DNA from: Psychrobacter sp. NG254
Lineage (GTDB): Bacteria; Pseudomonadota; Gammaproteobacteria; Pseudomonadales; Moraxellaceae
Assembly: GCF_015277735.1 (NCBI RefSeq)
Contig: NZ_JADHDA010000001.1
Span: forward strand, 310,001-374,000
Reading direction: 5' to 3'
Length of the DNA: 64,000 nt
The first letter of the stretch is position 1, and the number at the start of each line of letters is the position of its first letter. Of the stretch, positions 1 to 9,422 are shown piece after piece. A program made the position numbers and the translations under genes. Below the pieces are notes generated by a model. It searched no databases. It had not been told where the DNA came from and saw only the letters and a program-made list of their open reading frames with translations.

Positions 1-1216
1 TAAAGGAGACTCTACTGGTGATATCGCTGAATCTTATGACTTTTTCCGTTATGGCGTAAAAGCAGATATTAACGATACTTTTAGTGTTGGTATCTTATAC
101 GACGAGCCTTTTGGCGCTGCTGCTGGATACACTCAAAGCAACTTTGTATCGGAAGGAGATCTTGACGCTTCCATTTCTTCTATTACTAACGGCGCCGCTC
201 CGAGCCTAGCAGCAGCACAGGCTGGAATTGGTGCACTGGCTGCAGGAGAAACAGCTGGTGTGTTAACCACAGCACAGCAAGCTCAATTAGATGGGTTGCG
301 TGGGGCAGTAGCAGTAGCGCAAGCCGAAGCCAGTACCGCAGGTGAAGAAACCAATGTAGAGGTTCGTAGCCAAAGCCTAACGGGTATTCTTGGTATGAAG
401 TTCGGCGCCAACAAAAACTTCCAGATTTATGGTGGGCCAGTCGCGCAGCGTATTCAGGCCGAAACCAAATTACGTGGCCTAGCGTATGGTCCTGCTACCG
501 GTTATACCTCAACCAGTAACCCTGATATGGATTATGGTTATATCGCAGGTCTTGCCTATTACAAGCCTGAGATTGCGTTAAAAGCAGCGTTGACTTATCG
601 TTCTGAGATTGATCATGACACACAAATCTCTGAATATTATCCGCTAGTAGCTATTAGAGCTGCAGCAGCAGGGGCTACGCCAGAGCAAGCAGCGGCAGCA
701 GCGAATAGAAACAGCAAGTACGAAATTAGTACGCCTAAATCAGTCAACTTTGATTTCCAAACTGGTATTAATCCAACGACGCTAGCTACGGCAAAAGTAC
801 GCTGGGTACCATGGAGTGATTTTGTTATCACGCCGCCACTGTATAATGCTACTAGTAAACTTAATCCTTTATACGCAGATGACGGACTAAATTTGGTCGA
901 GTATGATGATGACCAATGGCAGGTGGAGCTAGGCTTAGCGAAACGTGTGGCACCAGCACTTGCTATTAGTGGTACGGTTGGTTGGGACAGTGGCGCTGGT
1001 AATCCAACGACCTCACTAGGTCCAGTCGAAGGCTATTATAGTGTCGGTCTAGGTGCTAAATACAACGTGACTGAGAACTGGGCAGTATCTGCCGGCGGCA
1101 AATACTTGTGGTTCGGTGATGCTCAAGGTGCGCTACCAACAGACAAAATCGTTGCTGATTTTGAAGACAATGACGGCTTTATCGCTGGTGTGAAGCTATC
1201 TTATCAAGCGAGATAA
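1..1216 (+). CDS. FadL/OmpP1-family outer-membrane transport protein, 5' end missing
   Basis: The reading frame is open from base 2 to the TAA at 1214-1216, so the gene starts before the window and about 404 residues of its C-terminal part are visible. Alternating beta-strand-like segments with aromatic residues, stretches such as FRYGVKADINDTFSVG and TPKSVNFDFQTGI, and the closing strands (YSVGLGAKYNVTENWAVSAG, then GFIAGVKLSY) fit the FadL long-chain fatty acid/hydrocarbon porin family of 14-stranded barrels. Two Ala/Gln-rich insertions (codons near 200-345 and 645-710) look like extracellular loops. The C-terminal residue is Arg rather than the usual Phe. A GTG at 260 could be mistaken for a start, but coding similarity continues upstream of it. 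The substrate cannot be read from the sequence. A terminator follows 30 bp downstream. Confidence 0.85.
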   Translation, partial: KGDSTGDIAESYDFFRYGVKADINDTFSVGILYDEPFGAAAGYTQSNFVSEGDLDASISSITNGAAPSLAAAQAGIGALAAGETAGVLTTAQQAQLDGLRGAVAVAQAEASTAGEETNVEVRSQSLTGILGMKFGANKNFQIYGGPVAQRIQAETKLRGLAYGPATGYTSTSNPDMDYGYIAGLAYYKPEIALKAALTYRSEIDHDTQISEYYPLVAIRAAAAGATPEQAAAAANRNSKYEISTPKSVNFDFQTGINPTTLATAKVRWVPWSDFVITPPLYNATSKLNPLYADDGLNLVEYDDDQWQVELGLAKRVAPALAISGTVGWDSGAGNPTTSLGPVEGYYSVGLGAKYNVTENWAVSAGGKYLWFGDAQGALPTDKIVADFEDNDGFIAGVKLSYQAR

Positions 1217-1245
1217 TTTGACTTTATAATAGCAACCTAACAAAG

Positions 1246-1272
1246 AGCGACCTATCATAGGTCGCTTTTTTA
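1246..1272 (+). terminator. Intrinsic terminator of the FadL-like gene
   Basis: The arms AGCGACCT and AGGTCGCT form a stem with a short loop, followed by a run of T. It lies 30 bp after the stop codon. Confidence 0.85.
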
Positions 1273-1780
1273 TGGCTATGACATTGTTGCATCATCGAGG
1301 TCTGTCAAGGCCAACATCATGAGCGTAGAATGAATTTTTCTTAGTCTCTGAGCTGGCTCACAAGCAGTTACCATTGATACCAGTCGCACGAGTTCATTAA
1401 TACAGTGGCTTTACGTCTAGCGACCTCAGATTGGCACAAAGCACGTCAATTACGATTGAGTGTATACCTTGAAAAACGTTAATCAAGTACTAGGGCGTTT
1501 CTGCAGTCTAAGTATCACGTTTTAGACGGCTTAAAAGCGGCCAAAGCTGCGCCAAACTTTGTCAGAAGCTTTATCAATACGCGCATATCTGCGACGAGTC
1601 CCTACCAGTTTAGCGGTCACTTCCCTCCTTTAAAGCCTCGTAATTTGAATAATGACATGTCTCAAAGGCTAACATAATCAGCTGATAGAGCGCTTTAAAC
1701 ATCACTATTATCATATCGTTCTACAGCCACTGAGAGTGACATTAATACTGTACCCATTCATTTTTTGGTGTATTAGGATA

Positions 1781-1887
1781 TATAGTCAGTTTAAGAGTAT
1801 TTGGATACAGGGAAACCGAGTGCAGATGTGTACGTAATACTTCAAGCGAGGTTTACGCGGTAACGCTTTTATAGAGGATTGACCATA
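1781..1887. repeat. Possible degenerate miniature inverted-repeat element
   Basis: The left edge TATAGTCAGTTTAAGA (1781-1796) and the reverse complement of the right edge, TATGGTCAATCCTCTA (1872-1887), agree at 8 of their first 10 bases, TATRGTCART. The enclosed 75 bp is non-coding. The look resembles short palindromic intergenic elements of Moraxellaceae genomes, but the match is imperfect and rests on this one copy. Confidence 0.3.
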
Positions 1888-1933
1888 GAGTGAGTGATGG
1901 AGCATTGATGGTTGGTGATAGTTTGCTATCACT

Positions 1934-1961
1934 GCAATAAGCAATAAGCAATAAGCAATAA
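1934..1961. repeat. Four tandem copies of the heptamer GCAATAA
   Basis: Four exact, contiguous copies of GCAATAA occupy 1934-1961, just before the putP terminator hairpin. They are non-coding and probably a slippage-prone simple repeat. Confidence 0.9.
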
Positions 1962-1967
1962 GCCATA

Positions 1968-2000
1968 AAAAAACCTCGCCATTATTGGCGAGGTTTTCTA
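1968..2000 (-). terminator. Intrinsic terminator of putP
   Basis: The arms AACCTCGCCAA and TTGGCGAGGTT form a GC-rich stem. In the minus-strand direction it is followed by a run of seven T, 30 bp past the putP stop. Confidence 0.88.
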
Positions 2001-2029
2001 TAGCGTTACAATTATAGTATTACCTAAAC

Positions 2030-3529
2030 TTATTTGTTTAGATTTAATTCCATTTCTTTGTACTTAGCAGATACTGAAGGTTTTGGACCACCAGTCATGA
2101 TACTAACGGCGAAGATTGCAATAGTACTGAGTACAAAGCCCGGTACAATAGCATATAACCAGCTATTTAATGCCATACCATTCATTTGGAAAGGACCATA
2201 GATCCATAGGATGACTGTCAATGCACCAATGACCATACCAGCGACAGCGCCGTTACGGTTCATACCGCGCCATGTCAGACTGAAGATAACCAATGGACCA
2301 AATGCAGCACCAAAACCTGCCCAAGCATTAGAAACCAAGTTCAATACTGAGCTTTCTGGATTAGAAGCAAGCATGATAGATACGAGAGCAACCGCTACTA
2401 CAGAAATACGGCCAACCAATACCTGACGAGCTTCTGGCGCATCTTTATCAAAGAATAGCTTATAGACATCTTTAGTCAGTGAGCTTGATACAACGAGTAG
2501 CTGTGAAGAAATCGTACTCATGATGGCTGCTAAAATGGCTGCCAACAAGAAACCTGATACGAGTGGGTGGAACAAGAATTGAGTGAATACCAAAAAGATG
2601 GTTTCAGGGTCATCTAGTGTCATTGCTGTTTTTTGTACATAGGCACGACCAGCAAAACCAGTCATCAACGAACCAATAAGACTGACAACCATCCAGCTCA
2701 TACCGATATTACGTGCAGTAGGTACGTCTTTAACTGAACGGATCGCCATAAAGCGAACGATAATATGTGGCTGACCAAAATAGCCCAAACCCCATGCCAT
2801 TAGCGAAATAATACCAATAACAGTCATACCACTAGTGATATCTAGCAAACTCGGATCAATATTTCTAACGGCTTCCGTAGTGGCTGAAATACCACCAAGA
2901 TCGGTAAAGGCGACGACAGGCACGATTACCATCGCAAACAGCATGATTACACCCTGTACGAAATCGGTCATCGATACGGCTAAGAATCCGCCAAATAGAG
3001 TGTATGCAACGACTACGCCTGCAGTGACCCAAAGGCCTGTGCCATAAGATAAGTTAAGCGAGCTTTCAAACAGTTTACCACCACCCACCAGACTGGCAGC
3101 AGTATAAACGGTAAAGAATAGAATGATAACCACTGCTGAGATGACACGTAGCATGTGCGACTTGTCTTCAAAGCGGTTGGCGAAATAATCGGGTAGGGTG
3201 ATGGCATTATCAGCCACTTCGGTATAAACACGAAGACGCGGTGCCACGATGATATAGTTTAATAACGCACCCAGCGTTAGACCAAGCGCAATCCAAATAC
3301 TGACGACACCATCGGCAAACATATAACCAGGTAGACCAAGTAATAGCCAACCTGACATATCTGACGCACCTGCTGACAATGCAGTAACTGCTGGTCCTAA
3401 ATTACGACCACCCAGCATATAGCCCTCAGTATCATTGGACTGCTTAAAATAAGCATAAACACCGATACCCAGCATGACTAAGAAATAAGCGCCTAACGAT
3501 ATAAGCACACCACCTGAAACTCCGTTCAT
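2030..3529 (-). CDS. putP: Sodium/proline symporter PutP
   Basis: Sodium:solute symporter (SSS family) of 499 residues that imports L-proline with Na+ across the inner membrane. About 13 hydrophobic segments run through the protein. The region FKQSNDTEGYMLGGRNLGP followed by ALSAGASDMSGWLLLGLPG is the hallmark N-terminal part of PutP, carrying the conserved Asp-Met-Ser-Gly-Trp and its ion-binding residues. The ATG at 3527-3529 is chosen because AAGGA lies 8 bases upstream. A further in-frame ATG 17 codons upstream has no ribosome binding site. Length matches E. coli PutP (about 500). It is transcribed alone, with a promoter-like sequence, a dyad and an upstream terminator in front of it. No proline dehydrogenase gene is in the window. 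An osmoprotectant role is equally possible. Confidence 0.93.
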   Translation of the reverse strand: MNGVSGGVLISLGAYFLVMLGIGVYAYFKQSNDTEGYMLGGRNLGPAVTALSAGASDMSGWLLLGLPGYMFADGVVSIWIALGLTLGALLNYIIVAPRLRVYTEVADNAITLPDYFANRFEDKSHMLRVISAVVIILFFTVYTAASLVGGGKLFESSLNLSYGTGLWVTAGVVVAYTLFGGFLAVSMTDFVQGVIMLFAMVIVPVVAFTDLGGISATTEAVRNIDPSLLDITSGMTVIGIISLMAWGLGYFGQPHIIVRFMAIRSVKDVPTARNIGMSWMVVSLIGSLMTGFAGRAYVQKTAMTLDDPETIFLVFTQFLFHPLVSGFLLAAILAAIMSTISSQLLVVSSSLTKDVYKLFFDKDAPEARQVLVGRISVVAVALVSIMLASNPESSVLNLVSNAWAGFGAAFGPLVIFSLTWRGMNRNGAVAGMVIGALTVILWIYGPFQMNGMALNSWLYAIVPGFVLSTIAIFAVSIMTGGPKPSVSAKYKEMELNLNK

Positions 3530-3544
3530 AAAAATTGTCCTTAA

Positions 3545-3557
3545 CCAACATTGTTGG
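3545..3557. promoter_or_regulatory. Short dyad before putP, possible operator
   Basis: CCAACATTGTTGG is a perfect six-base inverted repeat around one central base, placed just upstream of the putP ribosome binding site and inside the predicted transcript leader. The protein that might bind it is unknown. Confidence 0.35.
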
Positions 3558-3582
3558 CTGTAATTATTTTTAACTATCAAAT

Positions 3583-3612
3583 TTTATATTTACAAGACAA
3601 GGTCTGAAACAA
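3583..3612 (-). promoter_or_regulatory. Predicted putP promoter
   Basis: On the minus strand, TTGTTT is separated by 18 bases from TATAAA, 54 bp before the putP start. It lies downstream of the terminator at 3624-3655, so putP appears to have its own promoter. Confidence 0.42.
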
Positions 3613-3623
3613 AAATCAAAGAC

Positions 3624-3655
3624 AAAAAAAGCCATTAATTAAGACATAATGGCTT
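3624..3655 (-). terminator. Intrinsic terminator between the LysR gene and putP
   Basis: AAGCCATTA and TAATGGCTT form a nine-base-pair stem. In the minus direction a run of seven T follows. It would stop read-through from the LysR gene, or attenuate putP if transcription starts further upstream. The 300-plus bp between the LysR gene and putP hold no other recognisable element. Confidence 0.7.
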
Positions 3656-3988
3656 CTTTCAGTACGTGCTTTTAGTGATATATAATCGGTGCTATTCTAT
3701 GGCTAGCACTCATATAGAGATAGAGAACAATGGAAAACGCGCATTTCGCTTTTCTGTTTTTATTGCTCGCATCTACTATTTATATATGAGTATTAGCAAC
3801 CTATGTAACCAATCATATAAGACTATAAAACTTACTGTTAACCATCATATCTTACTGAAAAGATTCAATATATGACTACCAGTGTCCTTGTAGTAAATTT
3901 TTGTTATAAAAACAACGTCAAGCGTATTATAACGCATGATAGATACAAATGCGAACAGGTTCAATTTATATATTATCGCAGGCGACTT

Positions 3989-4861
3989 TTACTCGATAGG
4001 TGAGAGCAAATCGAGCAGAGCAGTCACACTGCTAGACTGAGTCAGTTTTGGATTGATGACCACCCCAAGATAACGCTGAAGCTCGATATTGTCTGCCATG
4101 TCAATACGTTCTAAATCTTGACTGACCATCGTTTGAGGTAGTACCGACCAACCAAGACCGACAGACACTAGCATACGAATCGATTCAAGTGGGTTGGTGC
4201 TCATCGTGGCATAGGGTTTGAGGTTGTGCTTGGCAAATTCTGCCAAAGTAATTTGACTGGTAAAAGTATTGGCAGACGGTAAAATAGCGGGATAGCGTGC
4301 CAATTGCTCCAATGTCACATTGGATTTGCTAGCAAGTGCGGATAAGGTGCCTGTCATAAAATAGAGCGGATCTGACCATAGGGTGTGATACGTTAAACGC
4401 TTATCATAGACAGGTGGCAACGTCACAAATGCCAGTGACAAATCACCATCCAATACGGCTTTGTGCGCTTTTTCTGAATCAACAAAATGTACTTCTAACT
4501 GCACAGCAGGATAGGCTTGAATGAAGTGTTTGAGTACAGGTGCTAGATGATGCAAACCAATATGATGGCTTGTGCCAATGACCAACTTACCTGACACTAT
4601 ATGCTGAGAATGCTGCAGATTTATCTTAAAATTCTCATAGTCTTCTAACCAGCGCTTGGCATGTGGTAGCATCTCGCTCGCCGCTTGGGTTGGTACAATG
4701 CCGCGTCCAACGGTATCAAACAGCGTAATATTGAATTCATCTTCAAGGTTTTTGATGCGTTTACTGACAGCAGGCTGGGTGATAAACAGTTTTTCTGCCG
4801 CCCCTGAGATACTGCCGGTGTGCATGACGGTGACGAATGTGGTTAAGTTTGTGGTATTCAA
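3989..4861 (-). CDS. LysR-family transcriptional regulator
   Basis: A 290-residue LysR-type regulator. The N-terminal winged helix-turn-helix (residues about 1-60) contains GSISGAAEKLFITQPAVSKR, the family's DNA-recognition helix. The remainder is the two-lobed effector-binding domain. The start is TTG: AAGGA lies seven bases before it, no ATG is nearby, and the family's N-terminus begins exactly here. It is divergent from leuC across 345 bp, the usual arrangement when a LysR protein controls its neighbour, so control of leucine synthesis is a fair guess. Control of putP is the alternative. The inducer cannot be read from the sequence. Confidence 0.88.
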   Translation of the reverse strand: MNTTNLTTFVTVMHTGSISGAAEKLFITQPAVSKRIKNLEDEFNITLFDTVGRGIVPTQAASEMLPHAKRWLEDYENFKINLQHSQHIVSGKLVIGTSHHIGLHHLAPVLKHFIQAYPAVQLEVHFVDSEKAHKAVLDGDLSLAFVTLPPVYDKRLTYHTLWSDPLYFMTGTLSALASKSNVTLEQLARYPAILPSANTFTSQITLAEFAKHNLKPYATMSTNPLESIRMLVSVGLGWSVLPQTMVSQDLERIDMADNIELQRYLGVVINPKLTQSSSVTALLDLLSPIE

Positions 4862-5206
4862 ACGAATGTCCTTAGCTGCTTTATGAGCTATAAATAAAAG
4901 TTGGCTGACCCAATCACAATGTATTAGAAATAAAAGTTTGCGTCTGGCTAAAAATCATCAATTATTATTATAGGATTAGCCTGCTATAATCACAAGACAT
5001 CAAGACGTATTGTGACATATTTATTATAGGTATTTGATGATATACCGCATAAAACAAGCGCTAAGAGTGGCATGGCTGTAAAATACACAGTAATAAGTAT
5101 TAAAAATATCTCATTTAAAAATCGCTAGCTGAAAAATATAGAAGCACATAAAGCTATATAAGCAAGCTGAGAACAACGCAATTAGCAACTAATAAAGGAT
5201 AGCAAC
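4862..5206. other. Divergent regulatory region between the LysR gene and leuC
   Basis: 345 AT-rich bases hold the leuC promoter candidate and a long (about 200-base) leuC leader. No leucine-codon attenuator and no T-tailed hairpin is visible, so attenuation of the enterobacterial kind is not supported. Confidence 0.5.
4982..4990 (+). promoter_or_regulatory. Extended -10 promoter element towards leuC
   Basis: TGCTATAAT is a perfect extended -10 box on the plus strand. No good -35 box is present, which fits a regulator-dependent promoter. It lies 217 bp before the leuC start. Confidence 0.42.
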
Positions 5207-6625
5207 ATGGCTGGTCAAACGTTATATGACAAACTTTGGAACGCTCACGAAGTCACCAAGCGTGACGATGGTTCAAGCCTGATTTACATCGACCGCCATC
5301 TGTTGCATGAAGTGACGAGCCCGCAAGCATTTGAAGGATTGGAGCTGGCCAATAGAGCACCGTGGCGCCTATCTGCCAATATCGCAAGCCCTGATCATAA
5401 TGTGCCAACGGTTACCAAAGAGCGCCTAGAGGGTGTGCCTGGTATCAAGGACAAGGTATCACGTCTACAAGTTGTCACTTTGGATGAGAACTGCACCAAA
5501 TTTGATATCGCTGAATTTACGATCAATGACGCACGCCAAGGCATCTTGCATGTCGTTGGCCCTGAGCAAGGCTTGGTATTACCTGGCATGACGGTAGTAT
5601 GTGGTGATTCACATACGGCGACCCATGGTGCGCTTGGTTGCCTAGCACATGGTATCGGCACCTCAGAAGTCGAGCATGTATTGGCAACCCAGTGTTTGAT
5701 TCAAAAGAAATCAAAAAATATGCAAATCCGTGTCACCGGTCAGCTAGGCGCCGGCGTGACATCAAAAGACGTGGTACTGGCCATTATCGCCAAGATCGGT
5801 ACGGCAGGTGGCACAGGTCATGCCATTGAGTTTGCAGGACAAGTGTTTGAAGACATGAGTATGGAAGGTCGCATGACCGTCTGCAACATGGCGATTGAAG
5901 CGGGCGCTCGTGTGGGTATGGTGGCTGTCGATAGCACAACGATCGACTATGTAAAAGGTCGCCCTTATGCACCAACAGAATCACAGTGGGCACAAGCGGA
6001 AGAATACTGGCGTACGCTGTATTCAGATGATGACGCGGTATTTGATACTGTGGTTGAGATTGATGGCAGCCAGATAGCACCGCAAGTGTCTTGGGGCACA
6101 TCCCCTGAGATGGTCGTTGATATCACGCAGTCCGTACCGACACCTGATCAAGCCATTGACGATGCTCAAGAAGAAGGCTGGTTACGCGCTTATACTTATA
6201 TGGGTTTAGAGGCAGGTCAAAAGATCACTGATATTCAGCTTGATCGTATCTTTATTGGGTCGTGCACTAACTCGCGTATCGAAGACTTACGTGATGCGGC
6301 AGCCGTTATTAAAGGGCGTAAGGTTGCCACCAATATCAAAGAAGCGATCGTGGTCGCAGGCTCTGGTCAAGTAAAGCTACAAGCAGAGGCAGAAGGTCTG
6401 AACACTTTGTTCACTGACGCAGGTTTTGAATGGCGTGAGCCAGGTTGTTCAATGTGTCTAGCCATGAATGCTGACAAGCTTGAGCCACAAGAGCATTGCG
6501 CCTCAACCTCTAACCGTAATTTTGAAGGTCGTCAGGGTAATGGTGGTCGTACGCATTTGGTAAGTCCGGCAATGGCTGCTGCTGCTGCGCTGGCAGGGCA
6601 TTTCGTCGATGTGCGCACGTTTTAA
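5207..6625 (+). CDS. leuC: 3-isopropylmalate dehydratase large subunit
   Basis: Large subunit of isopropylmalate isomerase, which interconverts 2- and 3-isopropylmalate in leucine biosynthesis as a LeuC-LeuD heterodimer. The 472 residues match the family length. The [4Fe-4S] ligands are visible: Cys353 in [11 protein letters not shown], and Cys414 and Cys417 in [11 protein letters not shown]. The aconitase-type motifs [15 protein letters not shown] and [14 protein letters not shown] are intact. The start ATG has AAAGGA at a proper distance. leuD follows after 135 bp on the same strand and leuB further downstream. Confidence 0.97.
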   Translation: MAGQTLYDKLWNAHEVTKRDDGSSLIYIDRHLLHEVTSPQAFEGLELANRAPWRLSANIASPDHNVPTVTKERLEGVPGIKDKVSRLQVVTLDENCTKFDIAEFTINDARQGILHVVGPEQGLVLPGMTVVCGDSHTATHGALGCLAHGIGTSEVEHVLATQCLIQKKSKNMQIRVTGQLGAGVTSKDVVLAIIAKIGTAGGTGHAIEFAGQVFEDMSMEGRMTVCNMAIEAGARVGMVAVDSTTIDYVKGRPYAPTESQWAQAEEYWRTLYSDDDAVFDTVVEIDGSQIAPQVSWGTSPEMVVDITQSVPTPDQAIDDAQEEGWLRAYTYMGLEAGQKITDIQLDRIFIGSCTNSRIEDLRDAAAVIKGRKVATNIKEAIVVAGSGQVKLQAEAEGLNTLFTDAGFEWREPGCSMCLAMNADKLEPQEHCASTSNRNFEGRQGNGGRTHLVSPAMAAAAALAGHFVDVRTF

Positions 6626-6760
6626 AAACAATGATGGATAGCTGATACTAGATAGCCGTTCTCTGCTACCTGTCAGTAGCTGATGAGCAATATCGAGGTG
6701 TTAGCTATGACTCATTTGGATGATAAACCATCATAAAGAACATAATTGATAGGAAATTTT

Positions 6761-7411
6761 ATGCAAGCTTATAACACCCAAACTGGTATCGTTTGCCCCC
6801 TTGACCGCGCCAACGTCGATACCGATCAAATTATTGCAAAACAGTTTTTAAAATCGATCAAGCGCACAGGGTTCGGCGTGAACTTGTTTGACGACTGGCG
6901 TTATCTGGATGAAGGGTATCCTGGTCAAGACAACAGCACGCGAGTGATTAATCCTGACTTTGTCTTGAATAAGCCGCGTTATCAAGGCGCGACCATATTA
7001 CTAGCACGTAGAAACTTTGGTTGTGGTTCTAGCCGTGAACATGCGCCTTGGGCATTGTCTGAATACGGTTTTCGTACCGTTATCGCCCCAAGCTTTGCAG
7101 ATATTTTTTATAATAACTGCTTCAAAAACGGCATGCTACCGATTGTCTTGGATGAGGCGATTGTTGACACATTGATGAAAGCCACGCTTGCTAATGAAGG
7201 CTATGGGCTAACGGCTGATCTTGAGCGTCAAGTAGTCATCACAACAACTGGCGAAGAGTATCCTTTTGAAGTGGATGCTTTTCGCAAGCATTGCTTATTA
7301 AATGGCCTTGATGATATTGGCTTAACCCTACAGCAGAGCGATGCTATCAAAGACTATGAGCTTAATATGATGCAAAAAACACCGTGGATATTCAACGATG
7401 TGCGTGCATAA
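6761..7411 (+). CDS. leuD: 3-isopropylmalate dehydratase small subunit
   Basis: Small (swivelling-domain) subunit of isopropylmalate isomerase, 216 residues. The N-terminus contains [17 protein letters not shown], and the substrate-binding loop [18 protein letters not shown] is characteristic of LeuD. The ATG at 6761 is preferred to an in-frame TTG-type start 15 bases upstream, because AGGA lies seven bases before it and the family starts at this point. It follows leuC with a 135-bp spacer and is probably co-transcribed with it. Confidence 0.96.
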   Translation: MQAYNTQTGIVCPLDRANVDTDQIIAKQFLKSIKRTGFGVNLFDDWRYLDEGYPGQDNSTRVINPDFVLNKPRYQGATILLARRNFGCGSSREHAPWALSEYGFRTVIAPSFADIFYNNCFKNGMLPIVLDEAIVDTLMKATLANEGYGLTADLERQVVITTTGEEYPFEVDAFRKHCLLNGLDDIGLTLQQSDAIKDYELNMMQKTPWIFNDVRA

Positions 7412-7544
7412 ATAACCACGCGATAAGCGACTGCTCATTAAACTGCTGAACAGTCGTAAAGCAGCGTTGAGTTATGGCGGGGAACTGGCTAAAATAAAGA
7501 ATAATCTTATTATATTCTTCTTTTTCTTATGAGTAGCTGCCCTT

Positions 7545-8273
7545 ATGAATAAACACCGTTATGCTCTATCGACAAGCACAATTGTCGCTGCAAGTTTATT
7601 ATTGTCAGGCTGTCAGTTACTGACGGGTTACCAAAAAATAGATGAAGCAGAAAACGCAGCGGCAGTGGTAGGTAAAATACAACCGATTGCTGGCGAGGTG
7701 AATATTGCCTGTCTGGGTACCTATCACTGTGAAATCATGCAAATAGACAAAACGCTGATTATTGCACCTGATAAGCATGAGCCAATTCATGCTCAAATGG
7801 TGGCGACTTTGCCACGTGATAAAAGTGTCAAATATCCATCAAAAGCCCAACTCAGCATGGACATGACGCCGCTCACCAATAAAAGTGCCATAAAAATAGT
7901 GCCACTGGCTGCATCTGGTATGGCAGGGCTGACCAACTATTATGCAAGGGTGCTGCCTGCAAAGCGTGAAGTACATGTTAATTTTTATCCAGAAAATAAT
8001 ATGGGCTATGTTGAGCGTTTTGCGATGATTCATGATTTTGTGGAAGCGGGCACTTATCAGTTGCGTGCTTATCAAAAAAAATCTAGCCAAAATTCAGGCA
8101 GCTTGCTGGAGACGGCATCGCCTGCGCCCTTGTGTATTGAGCTATTGCAGGACAACACTGTACAGCGCCGATTCTGTAAGCAGATGGATGCAGAACGTCA
8201 AGGAGAGTTTGTGGAGACGGGTATGATTAAAGCAGTATCATCAGCCCCTAAAGCTAAGAAAACCACAGCGTAA
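7545..8273 (+). CDS. Predicted lipoprotein of unknown function
   Basis: A 242-residue protein with a lipoprotein signal peptide: a hydrophobic stretch ends in the lipobox LLSGC, so Cys23 should be lipidated. The mature part has paired cysteines (CLGTYHCE, and later PLCIE and RRFCKQ), which suggests disulfides in the periplasm. I do not recognise a named domain. The gene sits between leuD and leuB, 46 bp before leuB and in the same direction, so it probably shares their transcript although it has no evident role in leucine synthesis. The C-terminus is Ala/Lys/Thr-rich. The ribosome binding site is weak. Confidence 0.8.
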   Translation: MNKHRYALSTSTIVAASLLLSGCQLLTGYQKIDEAENAAAVVGKIQPIAGEVNIACLGTYHCEIMQIDKTLIIAPDKHEPIHAQMVATLPRDKSVKYPSKAQLSMDMTPLTNKSAIKIVPLAASGMAGLTNYYARVLPAKREVHVNFYPENNMGYVERFAMIHDFVEAGTYQLRAYQKKSSQNSGSLLETASPAPLCIELLQDNTVQRRFCKQMDAERQGEFVETGMIKAVSSAPKAKKTTA

Positions 8274-8318
8274 TAAGAAAATTAATTCACCAATAAAAAT
8301 ATATCCAAAAGGATTAGT

Positions 8319-9422
8319 ATGGCGACGATTTTAACATTAGCAGGCGATGGTATCGGCCCTGAGATTATGACCCAAGCCATTGATGTGCTGCATGCAGTCA
8401 ATGAGAAGTTTGCACTAGGTTTGACACTTGAGTCGGGATTGATTGGCGGCGTGGCTATCGATGCGACGGGCGAGCCTTTGCCTGATGAAACACTAGCACG
8501 TGCACGTGCTGCAGATGCCGTATTACTAGGTGCTGTTGGTGGACCTAAATGGGACGCTATTGAGCGTAGCAAACGTCCTGAACGTGGCCTACTTAAGATT
8601 CGCGGTGAGCTAGGTCTATTTGCTAACTTGCGTGTGGCCAAGCTCTATCCGCAGCTCGCAAACGCCTCAAGTATCAAGCCTGAGATTATCTCAGGTTTAG
8701 ATTTGCTTATCGTTCGTGAGCTGACTGGTGGTATTTATTTTGGCGAACCACGTGGCATCCGCACATTAGAGAATGGTGAGCTGCAAGGCTATAACACGAT
8801 GGTGTATAGCACCAGCGAGATTCAGCGCATTGGTAAAGTGGCTTTTGAGTTGGCAAAAACGCGTGCTGAGGCTGCAGGCACTGCGCCAAAGGTATGCTCG
8901 GTAGACAAAGCCAATGTCCTGGAAGTTACTGAACTGTGGAAACAGACGATGACCCAGATGCAGCAAGCAGAGTATACCGATGTGGCATTGTCACACATGT
9001 ATGCGGACAATGCCTGCATGCAATTGATCAAAGACCCCAAGCAGTTCGATGTCATGGTAACGGGCAATATGTTCGGTGATATCTTGTCCGATGAAGCCGC
9101 GATGCTGACAGGTTCTATTGGTATGCTGCCATCTGCTAGCCTAGATAAGGATGGCAAAGGTATGTATGAGCCATGTCATGGCTCAGCACCTGATATAGCA
9201 GGTCAAGATAAAGCCAATCCATTAGCTACCATTTTATCTGTTGCCATGATGCTGCGTTATACCTTTAAGCAAGAAGCCGCTGCACAGGCGATCGAGCAAG
9301 CAGTCAGCGATGTACTTGATGATGGCTTACGTACGCTTGATATCTTGGATACTAGTGAAGAAGGTCTGAAAACAGTAGGCTGTAAAGAGATGGGTCAAGC
9401 AGTATTGGCTAAGTTGGTATAA
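8319..9422 (+). CDS. leuB: 3-isopropylmalate dehydrogenase
   Basis: NAD+-dependent oxidative decarboxylase of 3-isopropylmalate, giving the precursor of 2-oxoisocaproate, the third step of the leucine branch. The 367 residues match the family. Visible motifs are the N-terminal [10 protein letters not shown], the substrate-binding [26 protein letters not shown] and the NAD-binding/metal region [26 protein letters not shown] precedes the ATG. It is the last gene of the leuC-leuD-lipoprotein-leuB unit, and a strong terminator follows. Confidence 0.97.
   Translation: MATILTLAGDGIGPEIMTQAIDVLHAVNEKFALGLTLESGLIGGVAIDATGEPLPDETLARARAADAVLLGAVGGPKWDAIERSKRPERGLLKIRGELGLFANLRVAKLYPQLANASSIKPEIISGLDLLIVRELTGGIYFGEPRGIRTLENGELQGYNTMVYSTSEIQRIGKVAFELAKTRAEAAGTAPKVCSVDKANVLEVTELWKQTMTQMQQAEYTDVALSHMYADNACMQLIKDPKQFDVMVTGNMFGDILSDEAAMLTGSIGMLPSASLDKDGKGMYEPCHGSAPDIAGQDKANPLATILSVAMMLRYTFKQEAAAQAIEQAVSDVLDDGLRTLDILDTSEEGLKTVGCKEMGQAVLAKLV

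Larger units (their letters stand above)
1273..2029. other. Gene-free region between the FadL-like gene and putP
   Basis: About 750 bp with no supportable gene: every frame is broken within about 35 codons. It holds a possible degenerate palindromic element (1781-1887), a short heptamer tandem repeat (1934-1961) and the putP terminator. The rest could be decayed mobile or coding DNA, but nothing is recognisable. Confidence 0.6.

Noticed and set aside
1388-1490. 33-codon open stretch in the gap after the FadL-like gene, possible transposase remnant
   Set aside because: Too short, bounded by stops on both sides, and not matching any transposase motif I know.
1490-1510. CTAGGGCGT resembling the end of the MITE at 58386
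   Set aside because: Only eight bases agree and no inverted partner is found nearby.
3666-3875. 69-codon plus-strand frame between putP and the LysR gene
   Set aside because: No ribosome binding site, biased AT-rich composition, no recognisable protein features, and it lies opposite promoter and terminator elements of the minus strand.
5037-5081. Short frame MIYRIKQALRVAWL in the leuC leader, possible leucine leader peptide
   Set aside because: It has only two Leu codons, not in tandem, and no terminator/antiterminator hairpins follow, so attenuation is not supported.
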